The notes beneath the pieces are model-generated. The model was not told where the DNA came from. It worked only from the letters and a program-made list of their open reading frames with translations, and searched no databases. This document shows positions 34,367 through 43,382 of a stretch of DNA of 64,000 nucleotides, in pieces. The DNA is taken from positions 558,001 through 622,000 of the forward strand of contig NZ_JAOBPP010000021.1 of the NCBI RefSeq assembly GCF_025574465.1, given 5' to 3'. A program made the position numbers and the translations under genes. How positions within the stretch are numbered: the stretch's first letter is position 1; every line of letters begins with the position of its first letter. Origin of the DNA: Kordiimonas aestuarii (lineage in GTDB: Bacteria > Pseudomonadota > Alphaproteobacteria > Sphingomonadales > Kordiimonadaceae).

Positions 34367-35281
34367 TTAAAATCCGCAAACGCCAAGCTTTGAGCAAAGC
34401 TCATCAAGCTTTTCAAGCGTGTCATAGGCAATGGTCACCTTGCCACCCTCGCCTTCGTGATCAATCACCACCTTCATCCCGGTCGCGGCTGACAGGTCTT
34501 TTTCAAGCGCCACGGTATCAGCATCCTTTTTGCTTTTACCTGAGGCAGACGTACCGCCCGGCCGGGGCTCGCGGCGGGTGCGGCCCTTGGCTTCACCGGT
34601 GAGCGCTTCGGTCTGCCTCACGCTAAGCCCTTCATCCACAATGCGTTTTGCGATCGAAAGCGGGTCATTCGCGCCAATAAGCGCCCGCGCGTGACCCATG
34701 GAAATTTTGCCCTCATCCACCATGCCCTGCACTTTTTCCGGCAGGCTCAACAGGCGCAGGAGGTTGGTCACGTGGCTGCGGCTTTTGCCGACAACTTCAG
34801 CCGCAATTTCCTGCGTGTGGCCAAATTCCTCGATCAGCTTTTTATAGGCAATCGCTTCCTCAATCGCGCTCAGGTCCTGGCGCTGGATATTCTCGATGAT
34901 GGCGATTTCAAGCACCTCACCGTCGGTAAGTTCCTTGACGACCACGGGCACTTCATGGATGCCTGCCTTCTGCGCCGCGCGCCACCGGCGCTCCCCGGCC
35001 ACAATCTGGAACTTATTGGGCCCCAGTTCCCGCACGAGGATCGGCTGCAGCAGCCCCTTCTGTTTGATGCTGGTTGCCAGGTCGCTCAGCGCCTCTTCAT
35101 CAAAATGATGACGAGGCTGGCCTACGTTGCGCTCAAGAAATTCGATCGGCAGCAGGCGACGGCCGGAACCCGGCCCACCCGGTGTGGCGATACCGTCATC
35201 TGTATCTTCAAAAACCGGACGATCATCCCCCAACAGGGCGGACAGCCCTTTCCCCAGACCTTTACGTGCAGCTTTACTCAT
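34367..35281 (-). CDS. parB: Chromosome partitioning protein ParB
   Basis: A 304-residue CTPase that loads at parS sites, spreads as a clamp and drives origin segregation with ParA. The N-terminal KGLGKGLSALLGD (about residues 7-19) is the ParA-activating segment. GERRWRAAQKAG (about 97-108) is the CTP-binding Box II, ENIQRQDLSAIEEA follows, and the HTH region includes GKSRSHVTNLLRLLSLPEKVQ and KISMGHARALIGA. The C-terminal dimerisation domain ends LCSKLGVCGF. Four parS sites lie 1.2-3.9 kb upstream. Confidence 0.97.
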   Translation of the reverse strand: MSKAARKGLGKGLSALLGDDRPVFEDTDDGIATPGGPGSGRRLLPIEFLERNVGQPRHHFDEEALSDLATSIKQKGLLQPILVRELGPNKFQIVAGERRWRAAQKAGIHEVPVVVKELTDGEVLEIAIIENIQRQDLSAIEEAIAYKKLIEEFGHTQEIAAEVVGKSRSHVTNLLRLLSLPEKVQGMVDEGKISMGHARALIGANDPLSIAKRIVDEGLSVRQTEALTGEAKGRTRREPRPGGTSASGKSKKDADTVALEKDLSAATGMKVVIDHEGEGGKVTIAYDTLEKLDELCSKLGVCGF

Positions 35282-35323
35282 AAAATTTAACCTAACACAT
35301 TGTTTTTATATAAGTTTTATGCT

Positions 35324-36130
35324 TCAGGCAGCAACTTTTTTGTCGCGCCCCAAAAGCTCCCGCGCCAGCTTTATATACGCCTGGCTGCCCACGCAGCGGT
35401 GGTCATACAACAGCGCCGGTTTTCCGTGGCTTGGCGCTTCCGACACCCGCACATTGCGCGGGATAACGGTACGATAAACCTTGTCGCCGAGATAATCCCG
35501 CACATCTGATGCGACCTGTTCCGACAGGTTATTGCGCTTGTCGAACATAGTCAGCACCACACCATTGATAGTGAGGCGCGGATTCAGGCTGCCGCGCACC
35601 TGCTCAATGGTTTTAAGGAGAAGACTAAGCCCCTCAAGCGCAAAAAACTCACACTGGAGCGGCACCAGCACCGAATCAGCGGCAACAAGCGCGTTGATGG
35701 TCAATAGTGACAGGGATGGCGGGCAATCAATGAGGATATAATCATATTCCTGCCGCGCCACAGCTTTCTCAAGCGCATAGCGCAGGCGAAAATTACGGTG
35801 TGGCAATTCGGCAAGCTCAAGGTCCGCGCCGGAAAGGTCCACGGTTGACGCCACGATGGACAGGCCGGGCACTTCAGTATCAACAATCGCATCGCCAAGC
35901 GGGGCTGCGCCCAAAACCACATCATAAGAGGTGATTTCCCGGGCGCTGCGGTCAATACCAAACCCGGTGCTGGCGTTGCCTTGTGGGTCCAGATCAAGGA
36001 TCAAAACGCGTTTTTTAACCGCAGCCATGGCTGTAGCGAGGTTGATCGCCGTGGTGGTTTTACCCACCCCGCCCTTTTGGTTGGCCACTGCTATGATATG
36101 CGCCCCCGCATTAGACATTTCCACCGGCAT
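35324..36130 (-). CDS. parA: Chromosome partitioning ATPase ParA
   Basis: A 268-residue deviant-Walker ATPase. I chose the ATG at 36130 (MPVEMSNAGAHIIAVANQKGG), preceded by GGGGAG; a start at 36118 (MSN) is also possible, and the open frame further upstream overlaps rsmG. The deviant Walker A is NQKGGVGKTTT (about 17-27), Walker A' LDLDPQGNASTG and Walker B DYILIDCPPSLSLLTINAL. It is cotranscribed between rsmG and parB. Confidence 0.96.
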   Translation of the reverse strand: MPVEMSNAGAHIIAVANQKGGVGKTTTAINLATAMAAVKKRVLILDLDPQGNASTGFGIDRSAREITSYDVVLGAAPLGDAIVDTEVPGLSIVASTVDLSGADLELAELPHRNFRLRYALEKAVARQEYDYILIDCPPSLSLLTINALVAADSVLVPLQCEFFALEGLSLLLKTIEQVRGSLNPRLTINGVVLTMFDKRNNLSEQVASDVRDYLGDKVYRTVIPRNVRVSEAPSHGKPALLYDHRCVGSQAYIKLARELLGRDKKVAA

Positions 36131-36180
36131 AGCCGTTACTCTCCCCTCTTGAGCCCGCGGAAGGCAGGCCCATGCAACCG

Positions 36181-36801
36181 TTACAGTCGTTCGAGCTTTG
36201 AAAGCCTCAGAATGACCCCGGCCGGGTCGGAAAGGCTTTTGTGCTTTGTCACTGCCATCTTCCAACAAGCCTGCGCTTCGGTCAATTCCTCATCCACGCC
36301 TTCCCCCTTCAGAAGCCACATTTCGGTGCTTTCTCCAAGGAACGGCGCCGCCCAGCCGATAAGCTGAAGCACACGTGCACAGGCGCGGGAGGTGACAATA
36401 TCTACAGGAAACGGCTCTAGCGCTTCGATTCGCGCATTATGAATAGTGGCAGTCGCTGATGTTTCACGTGAAACCTGGTTCATGAACACGCACTTGCGGC
36501 CATTGGCCTCCACCATATGCGCGTGGCCTACACCCATCGCCGCAAGCACCAGCCCCGGAAAGCCGGCACCCGACCCGATATCCAGCATGGCGATCTGACG
36601 GCTGCCATAGGCTTCGCGCAGCAGAGGCACCAACTGTGCCGAATCAAGAAAATGGCGCTGCCACATGGCATCAAGGGTGGAGTTGGCGACCAGATTTTTG
36701 GCCTTTTGCCATTTAGCAAGCAAGCCTGCATAAATTTCCAGCTTATCCAGTGTTTCACGTGAAACATCGAGCGCGCGGGCAAGATCGTCGGATGTGTACA
36801 T
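36181..36801 (-). CDS. rsmG: 16S rRNA (guanine-527-N7)-methyltransferase
   Basis: A 206-residue Rossmann methyltransferase (formerly GidB) acting on G527 of 16S rRNA; loss gives low-level streptomycin resistance. LLAKWQKAKNLVANSTLDAMWQRHFLDSAQLVP, MLDIGSGAGFPGLVLAAMG (SAM loop) and VTSRACARVLQLIGWAAPFL are diagnostic. Two parS sites lie within the coding region: one specifies VSRET near residue 13, the other VSRET near residue 110. It starts 9 bases before the mnmG stop region. Confidence 0.96.
   Translation of the reverse strand: MYTSDDLARALDVSRETLDKLEIYAGLLAKWQKAKNLVANSTLDAMWQRHFLDSAQLVPLLREAYGSRQIAMLDIGSGAGFPGLVLAAMGVGHAHMVEANGRKCVFMNQVSRETSATATIHNARIEALEPFPVDIVTSRACARVLQLIGWAAPFLGESTEMWLLKGEGVDEELTEAQACWKMAVTKHKSLSDPAGVILRLSKLERL
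36460..36475. promoter_or_regulatory. parS site 1 (inside rsmG)
   Basis: TGTTTCACGTGAAACC matches the ParB-binding consensus TGTTTCACGTGAAACA at 15 of 16 positions, with the 14-base palindromic core intact. Confidence 0.93.
36751..36766. promoter_or_regulatory. parS site 2 (inside rsmG)
   Basis: A perfect TGTTTCACGTGAAACA palindrome, near the 5' end of rsmG. Confidence 0.96.
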
Positions 36802-36809
36802 AAAACCTC

Positions 36810-38681
36810 TTACGCCGCGCGGCGTTTTTTCACATGCGCCAGCAGAAGCGTCAACGCCGCCGGTGTTACGCCTGCAATCCGCGCCGCCGCACCAAGGGTC
36901 GCCGGGCGGGCCTCGCCAAACTTCTGCCGCATCTCGTTTGAAAGCCCGACAACTGTGTTGAAGTCGAGATCATCGGGGATCTCAAGCGCTTCATCCTTGC
37001 GAAAAGCCGCGACATCCTGCGCCTGTCGCTCGAGGTATCCGGCATACATGGCGTCAATCTCAAGCTGACGAGTGATGTCTGCGTCAATCTCGCCAAGCTC
37101 CTCGGGCCACACATTTTTTAGTGTGGCGAAGTCGATCGTGGAGAAAGCGAGTAACGCTTCGCCATTCCGCCGCACGCCATCCTGATTGATGCGGATATCA
37201 TATTTCGCGGCCTCGTTGGGGGTCAGCGACAATGCCTTAAGTGTTGCGTGACCAGCATCAAGCGCCGCCTTTTTCTTTGTGAAGGCTTCAGTACGCCCGA
37301 AACCAATCAAACCAATATCCATGCCCTTCTGCGTCAGGCGCTGGTCTGCGTTATCAGCGCGCAACAGAAGGCGATATTCCGCCCGGCTGGTAAACATGCG
37401 GTAAGGCTCCCGCGTGCCCTGCGTGACAAGGTCATCCAGCATCACGCCGATGTACGCGTCTGCGCGGTCGAGCACAAATGTCTCGCCGTCACCGCGCGCT
37501 GCCAGTGCCGCGTTCACCCCCGCCATCAGGCCTTGGGCGGCAGCTTCTTCATACCCCGTGGTGCCATTGATCTGCCCCGCGAGATAAAGCCCTGGTGCGC
37601 GCCGTGTCTCAAGGGTCACCTTCAGCTCGCGCGGGTCAACATAGTCATACTCGATGGCATAGCCATGACGGATGATACGTACATTCTCAAGTCCGGGAAT
37701 CGAGCGGATCAGCGCGTCCTGAACATCCTCAGGCAGGCTGGTGGAAATGCCGTTTGGGTAGACAGTGGCGTCGTCCAGGCCCTCCGGCTCCAGAAAAATT
37801 TGGTGGCTTGTCTTATCGGCGAAGCGCACAATTTTGTCTTCGATCGACGGGCAATACCGCGGGCCCTTGCTTTCGATCTGGCCGGAGTACATAGGCGACC
37901 GGTGGAGGTTCTCCCTGATCACGTCATGCGTTCGGGCGCTGGTGCGCGTCATGTAGCAGCTGATTTGCGGTACGGTAATCTTGTTGGTGAGGAAAGAGAA
38001 TGGGACCGGTGGTGTATCGCCCGGCTGTTCTTCGCACACCGACCAATCGATGGTTTTACCGTCAAGCCGCGCGGGCGTGCCGGTCTTCAGTCGCCCAAGT
38101 TCAAAGCCAATTTCCTCAAGCGTGTCCGAAAGGCCAAGCGCCGGTGCTTCATCCGCGCGGCCCGCCGGGATCTTTTTTTCACCAATATGGATAAGCCCCC
38201 GCAGGAAGGTGCCTGTTGTCAAAATCACAGCCCGGGCACTGATGTTTTTACCATCGGCTGTGACAATGCCATTGATGACAGGTTTGTCGCCACACCGGTC
38301 AAGCATTAGGTCTTCCACTGCGCCGCCCTCGATGGTGAGGTTTGCATAATCCCTGAGCGTTGCCTGCATGGCCTCGCGGTAAAGCTTGCGGTCGCTTTGG
38401 CAGCGCGGCCCCTGCACCGCCGGGCCCTTGCGCTGGTTAAGTAGACGGAACTGGATACCACTGGCGTCCGCCACCTTGCCCATCACCCCGTCAAGCGCGT
38501 CGATCTCGCGCACCAGATGCCCTTTGCCCAACCCGCCGATGGCAGGATTACAAGACATCTCGCCGATGGTTTCAGGCTTGTGGGTAATCAGCAGGGTGTG
38601 TGCCCCCATGCGCGCAGATGCTGCCGCCGCTTCACAACCAGCGTGACCGCCGCCAATTACAATGACATCAAAATCCGTCAT
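36810..38681 (-). CDS. mnmG: tRNA uridine-5-carboxymethylaminomethyl modification enzyme MnmG (GidA)
   Basis: With MnmE it installs the cmnm5 group at U34 of certain tRNAs, using FAD and methylene-tetrahydrofolate. The FAD loop [21 protein letters not shown] lies at the N terminus; [45 protein letters not shown] and [19 protein letters not shown] are family hallmarks. I prefer the ATG at 38681 ([11 protein letters not shown]); six more residues are possible from 38699. The length (623) is normal. It follows mnmE on the same strand, with a terminator and a parS site between. Confidence 0.96.
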   Translation of the reverse strand: MTDFDVIVIGGGHAGCEAAAASARMGAHTLLITHKPETIGEMSCNPAIGGLGKGHLVREIDALDGVMGKVADASGIQFRLLNQRKGPAVQGPRCQSDRKLYREAMQATLRDYANLTIEGGAVEDLMLDRCGDKPVINGIVTADGKNISARAVILTTGTFLRGLIHIGEKKIPAGRADEAPALGLSDTLEEIGFELGRLKTGTPARLDGKTIDWSVCEEQPGDTPPVPFSFLTNKITVPQISCYMTRTSARTHDVIRENLHRSPMYSGQIESKGPRYCPSIEDKIVRFADKTSHQIFLEPEGLDDATVYPNGISTSLPEDVQDALIRSIPGLENVRIIRHGYAIEYDYVDPRELKVTLETRRAPGLYLAGQINGTTGYEEAAAQGLMAGVNAALAARGDGETFVLDRADAYIGVMLDDLVTQGTREPYRMFTSRAEYRLLLRADNADQRLTQKGMDIGLIGFGRTEAFTKKKAALDAGHATLKALSLTPNEAAKYDIRINQDGVRRNGEALLAFSTIDFATLKNVWPEELGEIDADITRQLEIDAMYAGYLERQAQDVAAFRKDEALEIPDDLDFNTVVGLSNEMRQKFGEARPATLGAAARIAGVTPAALTLLLAHVKKRRAA

Positions 38682-38715
38682 ATGCCTGTCCATCACCATT
38701 CATTGCATAGAAACA

Positions 38716-38743
38716 CAAAAAGAGGCCCGTACGCGAGCCCCTG
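38716..38743 (-). terminator. Terminator after mnmE
   Basis: Read leftward, AGGGGCTCG-CGTA-CGGGCCTCT forms a nine-pair stem with two wobble pairs, followed by TTTTTGTG. It would end the mnmE transcript before mnmG. Confidence 0.7.
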
Positions 38744-38809
38744 ATTTCCGCAGTCTATAATAGAGAATGGTGTTTAAGTCAAAGTTAAGCGCAGGCCACG
38801 GTTTTGCGA

Positions 38810-38825
38810 TGTTTCACGTGAAACA
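38810..38825. promoter_or_regulatory. parS site 3 (between mnmG and mnmE)
   Basis: A perfect TGTTTCACGTGAAACA palindrome in the gap just after the mnmE stop. It is the only one of the four sites outside a coding region. Confidence 0.96.
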
Positions 38826-38834
38826 TCGATCATG

Positions 38835-40196
38835 TTATTTCCCGATGCAGAAGTCCGAGAAAATCACATCAAGGATATCTTCCACGCCCACACGCCCGGT
38901 AATGCGACCAAGCGCGCGAGCGGCCATGCGTACATCTTCCGCCGCCAATACGGCATCAAAACCCGCGTTGCCGTCAAACCGCGTAAGATGGCCGACCGCG
39001 TCTTCGAGCGCTCGTCGGTGCCGCACCCGCGTGAGCGAGGGAGCCTCGCGCGGTGCCATCGCATCCTGCACATGCTGTTCCAGCCGCGCAAAAAGGTCAT
39101 CAAGTCCATGGGATCTTTTGGCTGAGACATAAGCAACATCAACCACCTGCCTCGGCAACTTTTCATGTTTCACGTGAAACATGTCGGCGCGGTCTGTCTG
39201 GGTAATGACCAGCATGGCTTTTTCATCCAGCCATCTTTCCATTGAGGATGGCAGCACGGGCCAATCATCCGCGCGCACAAGCACAAGCCGCAGGTCCGCT
39301 TCTTCCGCGCGCTTGAGCGCACGGCGGATACCCTCCTGCTCAATCGCGCCTTGGCTCTCGCGTACCCCGGCGGTATCAATCAGCCGCACCGGGAAACCGC
39401 CAAGGTCAAGCTGGATTTCAATCACATCGCGGGTGGTGCCCTCTTCGTCTGACACAATGGCCACGTCCGATTTTGCCAGTATGTTCATCAAGGTGGATTT
39501 GCCGGCATTTGGCTCCCCCATTATGACGATGCGGTAGCCCTCGCGCAAAGCCTCACCTCGACGACCATCTACTAGATGTTGTGTTATTTCTGCGCATAAA
39601 GACGATATATTTGGTTTTACAGCGCCTGCAACACCCTCTGGCAGATCCTCGTCAGGGAAATCGATGTCCGCTTCAAGGTGGGCGAGATAACCAACAAGCC
39701 GAGACCGCCAATTTTCATATAGCTCCCGCAGCGCACCATCCATTTGCCGCAGCGCCTGTTCGCGCTGCGCGGCTGTTTGCGCATGGATCAAATCATTCAG
39801 CCCTTCGGCCTCCGTGAGGTCGAGCTTGCCATGCTCAAACGCACGGCGACTATATTCTCCCGCCTCTGCCGGGCGCAGCCCGTCAAGCCGGTCAAGCGCT
39901 TCGAGCACCCCTGCCACCACCGCGCGGCCACCGTGCAAATGCAGTTCCACCACGTCCTCGCCGGTGAACGATGCCGGGCCCTTGAAAGCCAGCACAAGGG
40001 CTTCGTCAAGCCGGGCACCACTCTCTGGGTCACGCAAAAGCCGGAGGGCCGCATACCGCACCGTGGGTATTTTTCTGCCCGTGAGCGCTTCCAGTGCCGC
40101 AAACGCATGAGCCCCCGACAACCGCACCACAGCAACACCGGCGGTACCTGCCCCGCTTGAGAGCGCAAAAATTGTATCGTCATGCAGGCTGGTCAC
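38835..40196 (-). CDS. mnmE: tRNA modification GTPase MnmE (TrmE)
   Basis: A 453-residue K+-activated GTPase, partner of MnmG. DTIFALSSGAGTAGVAVVRLSG and EDVVELHLHGG mark the folate-binding N-terminal domain. The G domain has GEPNAGKSTLMN (G1), DEEGTTRDV (G2) and DTAGVRES (G3). The usual NKxD (G4) reads TQTD, an unusual form, and a parS site is coded just after it as MFHVKH. The protein ends with the catalytic CIGK (family CxGK). The start is GTG with GAGGA upstream. Confidence 0.95.
   Translation of the reverse strand: MTSLHDDTIFALSSGAGTAGVAVVRLSGAHAFAALEALTGRKIPTVRYAALRLLRDPESGARLDEALVLAFKGPASFTGEDVVELHLHGGRAVVAGVLEALDRLDGLRPAEAGEYSRRAFEHGKLDLTEAEGLNDLIHAQTAAQREQALRQMDGALRELYENWRSRLVGYLAHLEADIDFPDEDLPEGVAGAVKPNISSLCAEITQHLVDGRRGEALREGYRIVIMGEPNAGKSTLMNILAKSDVAIVSDEEGTTRDVIEIQLDLGGFPVRLIDTAGVRESQGAIEQEGIRRALKRAEEADLRLVLVRADDWPVLPSSMERWLDEKAMLVITQTDRADMFHVKHEKLPRQVVDVAYVSAKRSHGLDDLFARLEQHVQDAMAPREAPSLTRVRHRRALEDAVGHLTRFDGNAGFDAVLAAEDVRMAARALGRITGRVGVEDILDVIFSDFCIGK
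39166..39181. promoter_or_regulatory. parS site 4 (inside mnmE)
   Basis: A perfect TGTTTCACGTGAAACA palindrome within the coding sequence of mnmE, about 8.3 kb from the origin region. Confidence 0.96.
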
Positions 40197-40278
40197 GCTG
40201 GTATCCTCATGCCCATTGGGCTTATATGTAGGTCAAACATTTTACTCTGTTCTGCTTATCCATATCGCGAGGGCATCC

Positions 40279-40770
40279 ATGTCGCAACTCTCCATGCATA
40301 CACCGGTCATTGATATCACGATCACCGAGTTTGACGGTGCCATCGTTTCGCTCGACTGGGGTTGGAGTCCGTTTCAGGAACGCACGCCTTTGCTTGATGA
40401 AGCCAAACGCCAGCTGGACCTCTACTTTGATGGCGACCTGACGATATTTGACCTGCCGCTCGCTGCCATGGGAACCAAACATCAGGAGAAGGTCTGGGCT
40501 GCGATGCAGGCCATCCCATATGGTGAAACCCGCACCTATGGTGAGATGGCGCAAGAGATAGGCTCGGCCGCGCAAGCCGTGGGCACCGCCTGCGGCCGCA
40601 ACCCGATCCCGATCCTGGTGCCGTGTCACCGCATAGTGGCATCGGCGGGCAAACTTGGTGGATATTCCGGTGACGGCGGGCTTTATACCAAACGCGCCCT
40701 ACTTGTTCTTGAAGGCGCCATGAGTGTTGAAGAAGGCCAGGCGCTTGAAGCTTCCGGCGCGCTTGATTAA
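40279..40770 (+). CDS. ogt: Methylated-DNA--protein-cysteine methyltransferase
   Basis: A suicide repair protein that takes the methyl group from O6-methylguanine. The acceptor cysteine is in PILVPCHRIVAS (C116), with the HTH region AIPYGETRTYGEMAQEIGSAAQAVGTACGRNP before it and GYSGDGGLYTKRALLVLEG after it. The ATG at 40279 follows GAGGG; an earlier in-frame start at 40216 is less likely. The length (163) suits Ogt without the Ada N-terminal domain. It is the first gene of a rightward group. Confidence 0.95.
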   Translation: MSQLSMHTPVIDITITEFDGAIVSLDWGWSPFQERTPLLDEAKRQLDLYFDGDLTIFDLPLAAMGTKHQEKVWAAMQAIPYGETRTYGEMAQEIGSAAQAVGTACGRNPIPILVPCHRIVASAGKLGGYSGDGGLYTKRALLVLEGAMSVEEGQALEASGALD

Positions 40771-40816
40771 ATTCTACCGTGCGAGCGGAACCCCCAAAGC
40801 CTCGAGGAGGGACAAG

Positions 40817-41521
40817 ATGGCAGACTATATCGATATCAAGGCGACAGATGACAGCGGCAGCTTCAAAGCCTATGTCGCAACGCCTGACAATGGCAAAGGC
40901 CCGGTGGTTATTGCCCTGCAGGAAATTTTTGGCGTCAATGAAGGCATGCGGCAAATCTGTGACGACCTCGCCCGCGATGGGTATATCGCCATCTGCCCTG
41001 ACCTCTTCTGGCGCATGAAACCCGGCGTGGATATCTCCGACAAGACAAAAGAAGAATGGGACGAGGCCTTCTATTATTTCCAGAATTTCAACCACGTAAA
41101 AGGCATGCAAGATATCGCCGCCACGGTTGAGGTTGCCCGTAACATCAAGGGTGGCAGCGGCAAGGTGGGTGCTGTGGGCTATTGCCTTGGTGGCCTGCTC
41201 GCCTTCAAGACGTCAGCCGAAACCGATGTGGATGCCGCGGTCTGTTATTATGGTGTTGGCATTGATACCAAGCTTGATGACAAGAACAAAATCACAACGC
41301 CGCTTTTGATGCATATTGCCGAGGAAGACGGCTTTGTTGACAAGGATGCCCAGGCACGGATCAGGGACGGCCTTTCGGACAACGGCAACATCACCATGCA
41401 TTCCTATGCGGGTGTCGACCATGCCTTCGCCCGGCCTGACGGCGTGAACTGGAATGGCGAAGCGGCAACACTGGCCAATACCCGAACCGCCACATTCTTT
41501 GAAAAATACCTGAAAGGCTAA
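40817..41521 (+). CDS. Dienelactone hydrolase family protein
   Basis: A 234-residue alpha/beta hydrolase whose nucleophile is cysteine: GAVGYCLGGLLAF (C123), with Asp in EEDGFVD (D171) and His in GVDHAFARP (H202), the Cys-Asp-His triad of dienelactone hydrolases. VVIALQEIFGVNEGMRQICDDLARDGYIAICPDLFWR is typical of the N terminus. The ATG at 40817 is behind GAGGAGG. Whether it opens dienelactones or another lactone is unknown; no aromatic-degradation genes are near. It is followed 3 bases later by the quinone oxidoreductase gene. Confidence 0.9.
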   Translation: MADYIDIKATDDSGSFKAYVATPDNGKGPVVIALQEIFGVNEGMRQICDDLARDGYIAICPDLFWRMKPGVDISDKTKEEWDEAFYYFQNFNHVKGMQDIAATVEVARNIKGGSGKVGAVGYCLGGLLAFKTSAETDVDAAVCYYGVGIDTKLDDKNKITTPLLMHIAEEDGFVDKDAQARIRDGLSDNGNITMHSYAGVDHAFARPDGVNWNGEAATLANTRTATFFEKYLKG

Positions 41522-41524
41522 ACC

Positions 41525-42499
41525 ATGAGCCATGCGATCGTGATGCACAAAACCGGTGGGCCGGAAGTTCTTGAGTGGTCGTCGCGGTCGCGTGATGCCC
41601 CTGCAAAAGGTGAGGTGCGTATCCGCCACACCGCCATCGGGCTTAATTTCATCGACACCTATCACCGCACCGGGCTTTACCCCCTCCCGCTGCCAGCCAC
41701 ACCGGGGCTTGAGGCCGCCGGGGTGATTGAAGCCATGGGAAGCGGTGTCGAAGGCTTCAGCGTGGGCGACAGGGTTGCCTACCCTGCAGGCCCTGCGGGC
41801 GCCTATGCACAGGAACGCAATTTCCCCGCTGCCAGACTGGTGAAGTTGCCGGATGAGGTAAGCGATGAAGACGCAGCCGCCCTGATGCTCAAGGCCTGCA
41901 CGGTTGAATATCTCATCTTCCGCACCTTCGCGGTCAAACCCGGTGACACAGTGCTGTTCCACGCGGCAGCGGGCGGCGTGGGGCTAATCGCCTGCCAGTG
42001 GCTGAAGGCGCTTGGTGTCACCACCATCGGCACGGTAGGCAGCGACGCGAAGGCAGATCTGGCCCGCGCGCACGGCTGCCAGCACACCATCAATTATACG
42101 CGCGAGGATTTTGTCGAACGGGTGCAGGAGATCACCGGCGGGGAAGGCGTACCTGTGGTTTATGACAGTGTTGGCAAAGATACCTTCAAAGGGTCGCTGG
42201 AGGTGCTCAGGCGCCGGGGTACGCTGGTGACATTCGGCAATGCCACCGGCCCCGTAGAGCCGTTTTCTCCCGGCCTTCTGGCACTCAAAGGCTCGCTTTT
42301 TGTGACCCGCCCCACGCTGATGGATTATGTCGCCACCCGCGATGAGCTGGAGCTTTGCACCACCCGCGTGTTTGACGCCATTGCCAACGGCCACATCAAA
42401 GCAGAGATCAATCAGCGGTATGCGCTCAAGGACGCTCAGGCCGCCCACACGGCGCTTGAGGCCCGGGCCACGACCGGGCAGACCATATTGCAGCCCTGA
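41525..42499 (+). CDS. Zinc-independent quinone oxidoreductase (MDR family)
   Basis: A 324-residue medium-chain reductase of the QorA type that reduces quinones or enals with NADPH. The N-terminal GroES-like part shows GLNFIDTYHRTGLYPLPLPATPGLEAAGVIEAMG and the cofactor loop is HAAAGGVGLIACQWLKALG (about residues 145-163). The catalytic zinc cysteines of alcohol dehydrogenases are absent. It lies in a tight run with the preceding hydrolase and the next one (overlap of one base), suggesting a small detoxification operon. Confidence 0.92.
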   Translation: MSHAIVMHKTGGPEVLEWSSRSRDAPAKGEVRIRHTAIGLNFIDTYHRTGLYPLPLPATPGLEAAGVIEAMGSGVEGFSVGDRVAYPAGPAGAYAQERNFPAARLVKLPDEVSDEDAAALMLKACTVEYLIFRTFAVKPGDTVLFHAAAGGVGLIACQWLKALGVTTIGTVGSDAKADLARAHGCQHTINYTREDFVERVQEITGGEGVPVVYDSVGKDTFKGSLEVLRRRGTLVTFGNATGPVEPFSPGLLALKGSLFVTRPTLMDYVATRDELELCTTRVFDAIANGHIKAEINQRYALKDAQAAHTALEARATTGQTILQP

Positions 42500-43194
42500 T
42501 GCCTGACGCGCCTTTATACCTCATCCCCGGCACCATGTGTGACGCCCGACTATGGGCACCGGTGGCCGTGCATTTGCCAGAAGCCGAAATCCGCCACTGT
42601 GATTATGCCGGGTCCGAGACCATGGAAGCCATGCTGGATGCGCTCTTGGACCAGGCTCCCGCCGGGCCCTGCCACCTTGTCGGCTTCTCCCTGGGTGGCT
42701 ACCTGGCAATGCTGATCGCTATAAAACATCCAACCCGGTTCAAAAGCCTCGTGGTCATCGCCACATCGCCCTATGGCTTATCTGACGGTGAAAAGGCCCT
42801 CAGGCAGCGCAACGCGGAAATGCTGACACGTCTCACTTACCGTGGCATGTCAAAAACGCGGCTGAAACAATTTGTGCACACCGATAACCTTGAAGATAAA
42901 ACAATCACCGGCACCATCCTGCAGATGGAACGGGATATGGGGCAGCAGGAACTGATCCGCCAGTTGCTCGCCCCGATCAACCGGCCGGATATGACTGAGG
43001 AGTTGCGTGCGCTTGCTATACCGGTGCATTTTATCATGGCGGAAGACGACGCCATGGTGCCCTTTGAGGCCGTGGAAAAGTTCACCACCAGATCAGCAAA
43101 TATCACCCTTCACAAAGTCACCGGCAGCGGCCACATGATGCCCTTCGAAGTGCCAGCGGAACTTGCCAAAATCATCGCAAATATTTGTGAATAA
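42499..43194 (+). CDS. Alpha/beta hydrolase
   Basis: A 231-residue alpha/beta-hydrolase. LYLIPGTMCDARLW forms the N-terminal strand and oxyanion region, CHLVGFSLGGYLAM holds the nucleophile elbow G-F-S-L-G (Ser about 74), IMAEDDAMVP the acid, and GSGHMMPFEVP the catalytic His. It resembles the small MhpC/BioH-like hydrolases; the substrate is unknown. Its start overlaps the upstream oxidoreductase stop by one base, so it is probably part of the same operon. Confidence 0.88.
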   Translation: MPDAPLYLIPGTMCDARLWAPVAVHLPEAEIRHCDYAGSETMEAMLDALLDQAPAGPCHLVGFSLGGYLAMLIAIKHPTRFKSLVVIATSPYGLSDGEKALRQRNAEMLTRLTYRGMSKTRLKQFVHTDNLEDKTITGTILQMERDMGQQELIRQLLAPINRPDMTEELRALAIPVHFIMAEDDAMVPFEAVEKFTTRSANITLHKVTGSGHMMPFEVPAELAKIIANICE

Positions 43195-43382
43195 ACAGCT
43201 TTTCCAACAACCGTCCCAAGCACCTTTATAAAACATTTATGGAAATATAACCACTACATGTTGTTAATCTTATATTAGATAACACAGTATATAGTCAGTC
43301 ATAGTGTAGTTTTGCAATGCAGCCGAAAGCACCACTGGTTCCGGGTATATGGTGCCCTGCAACAGGTCTACGGAGACTGGAT

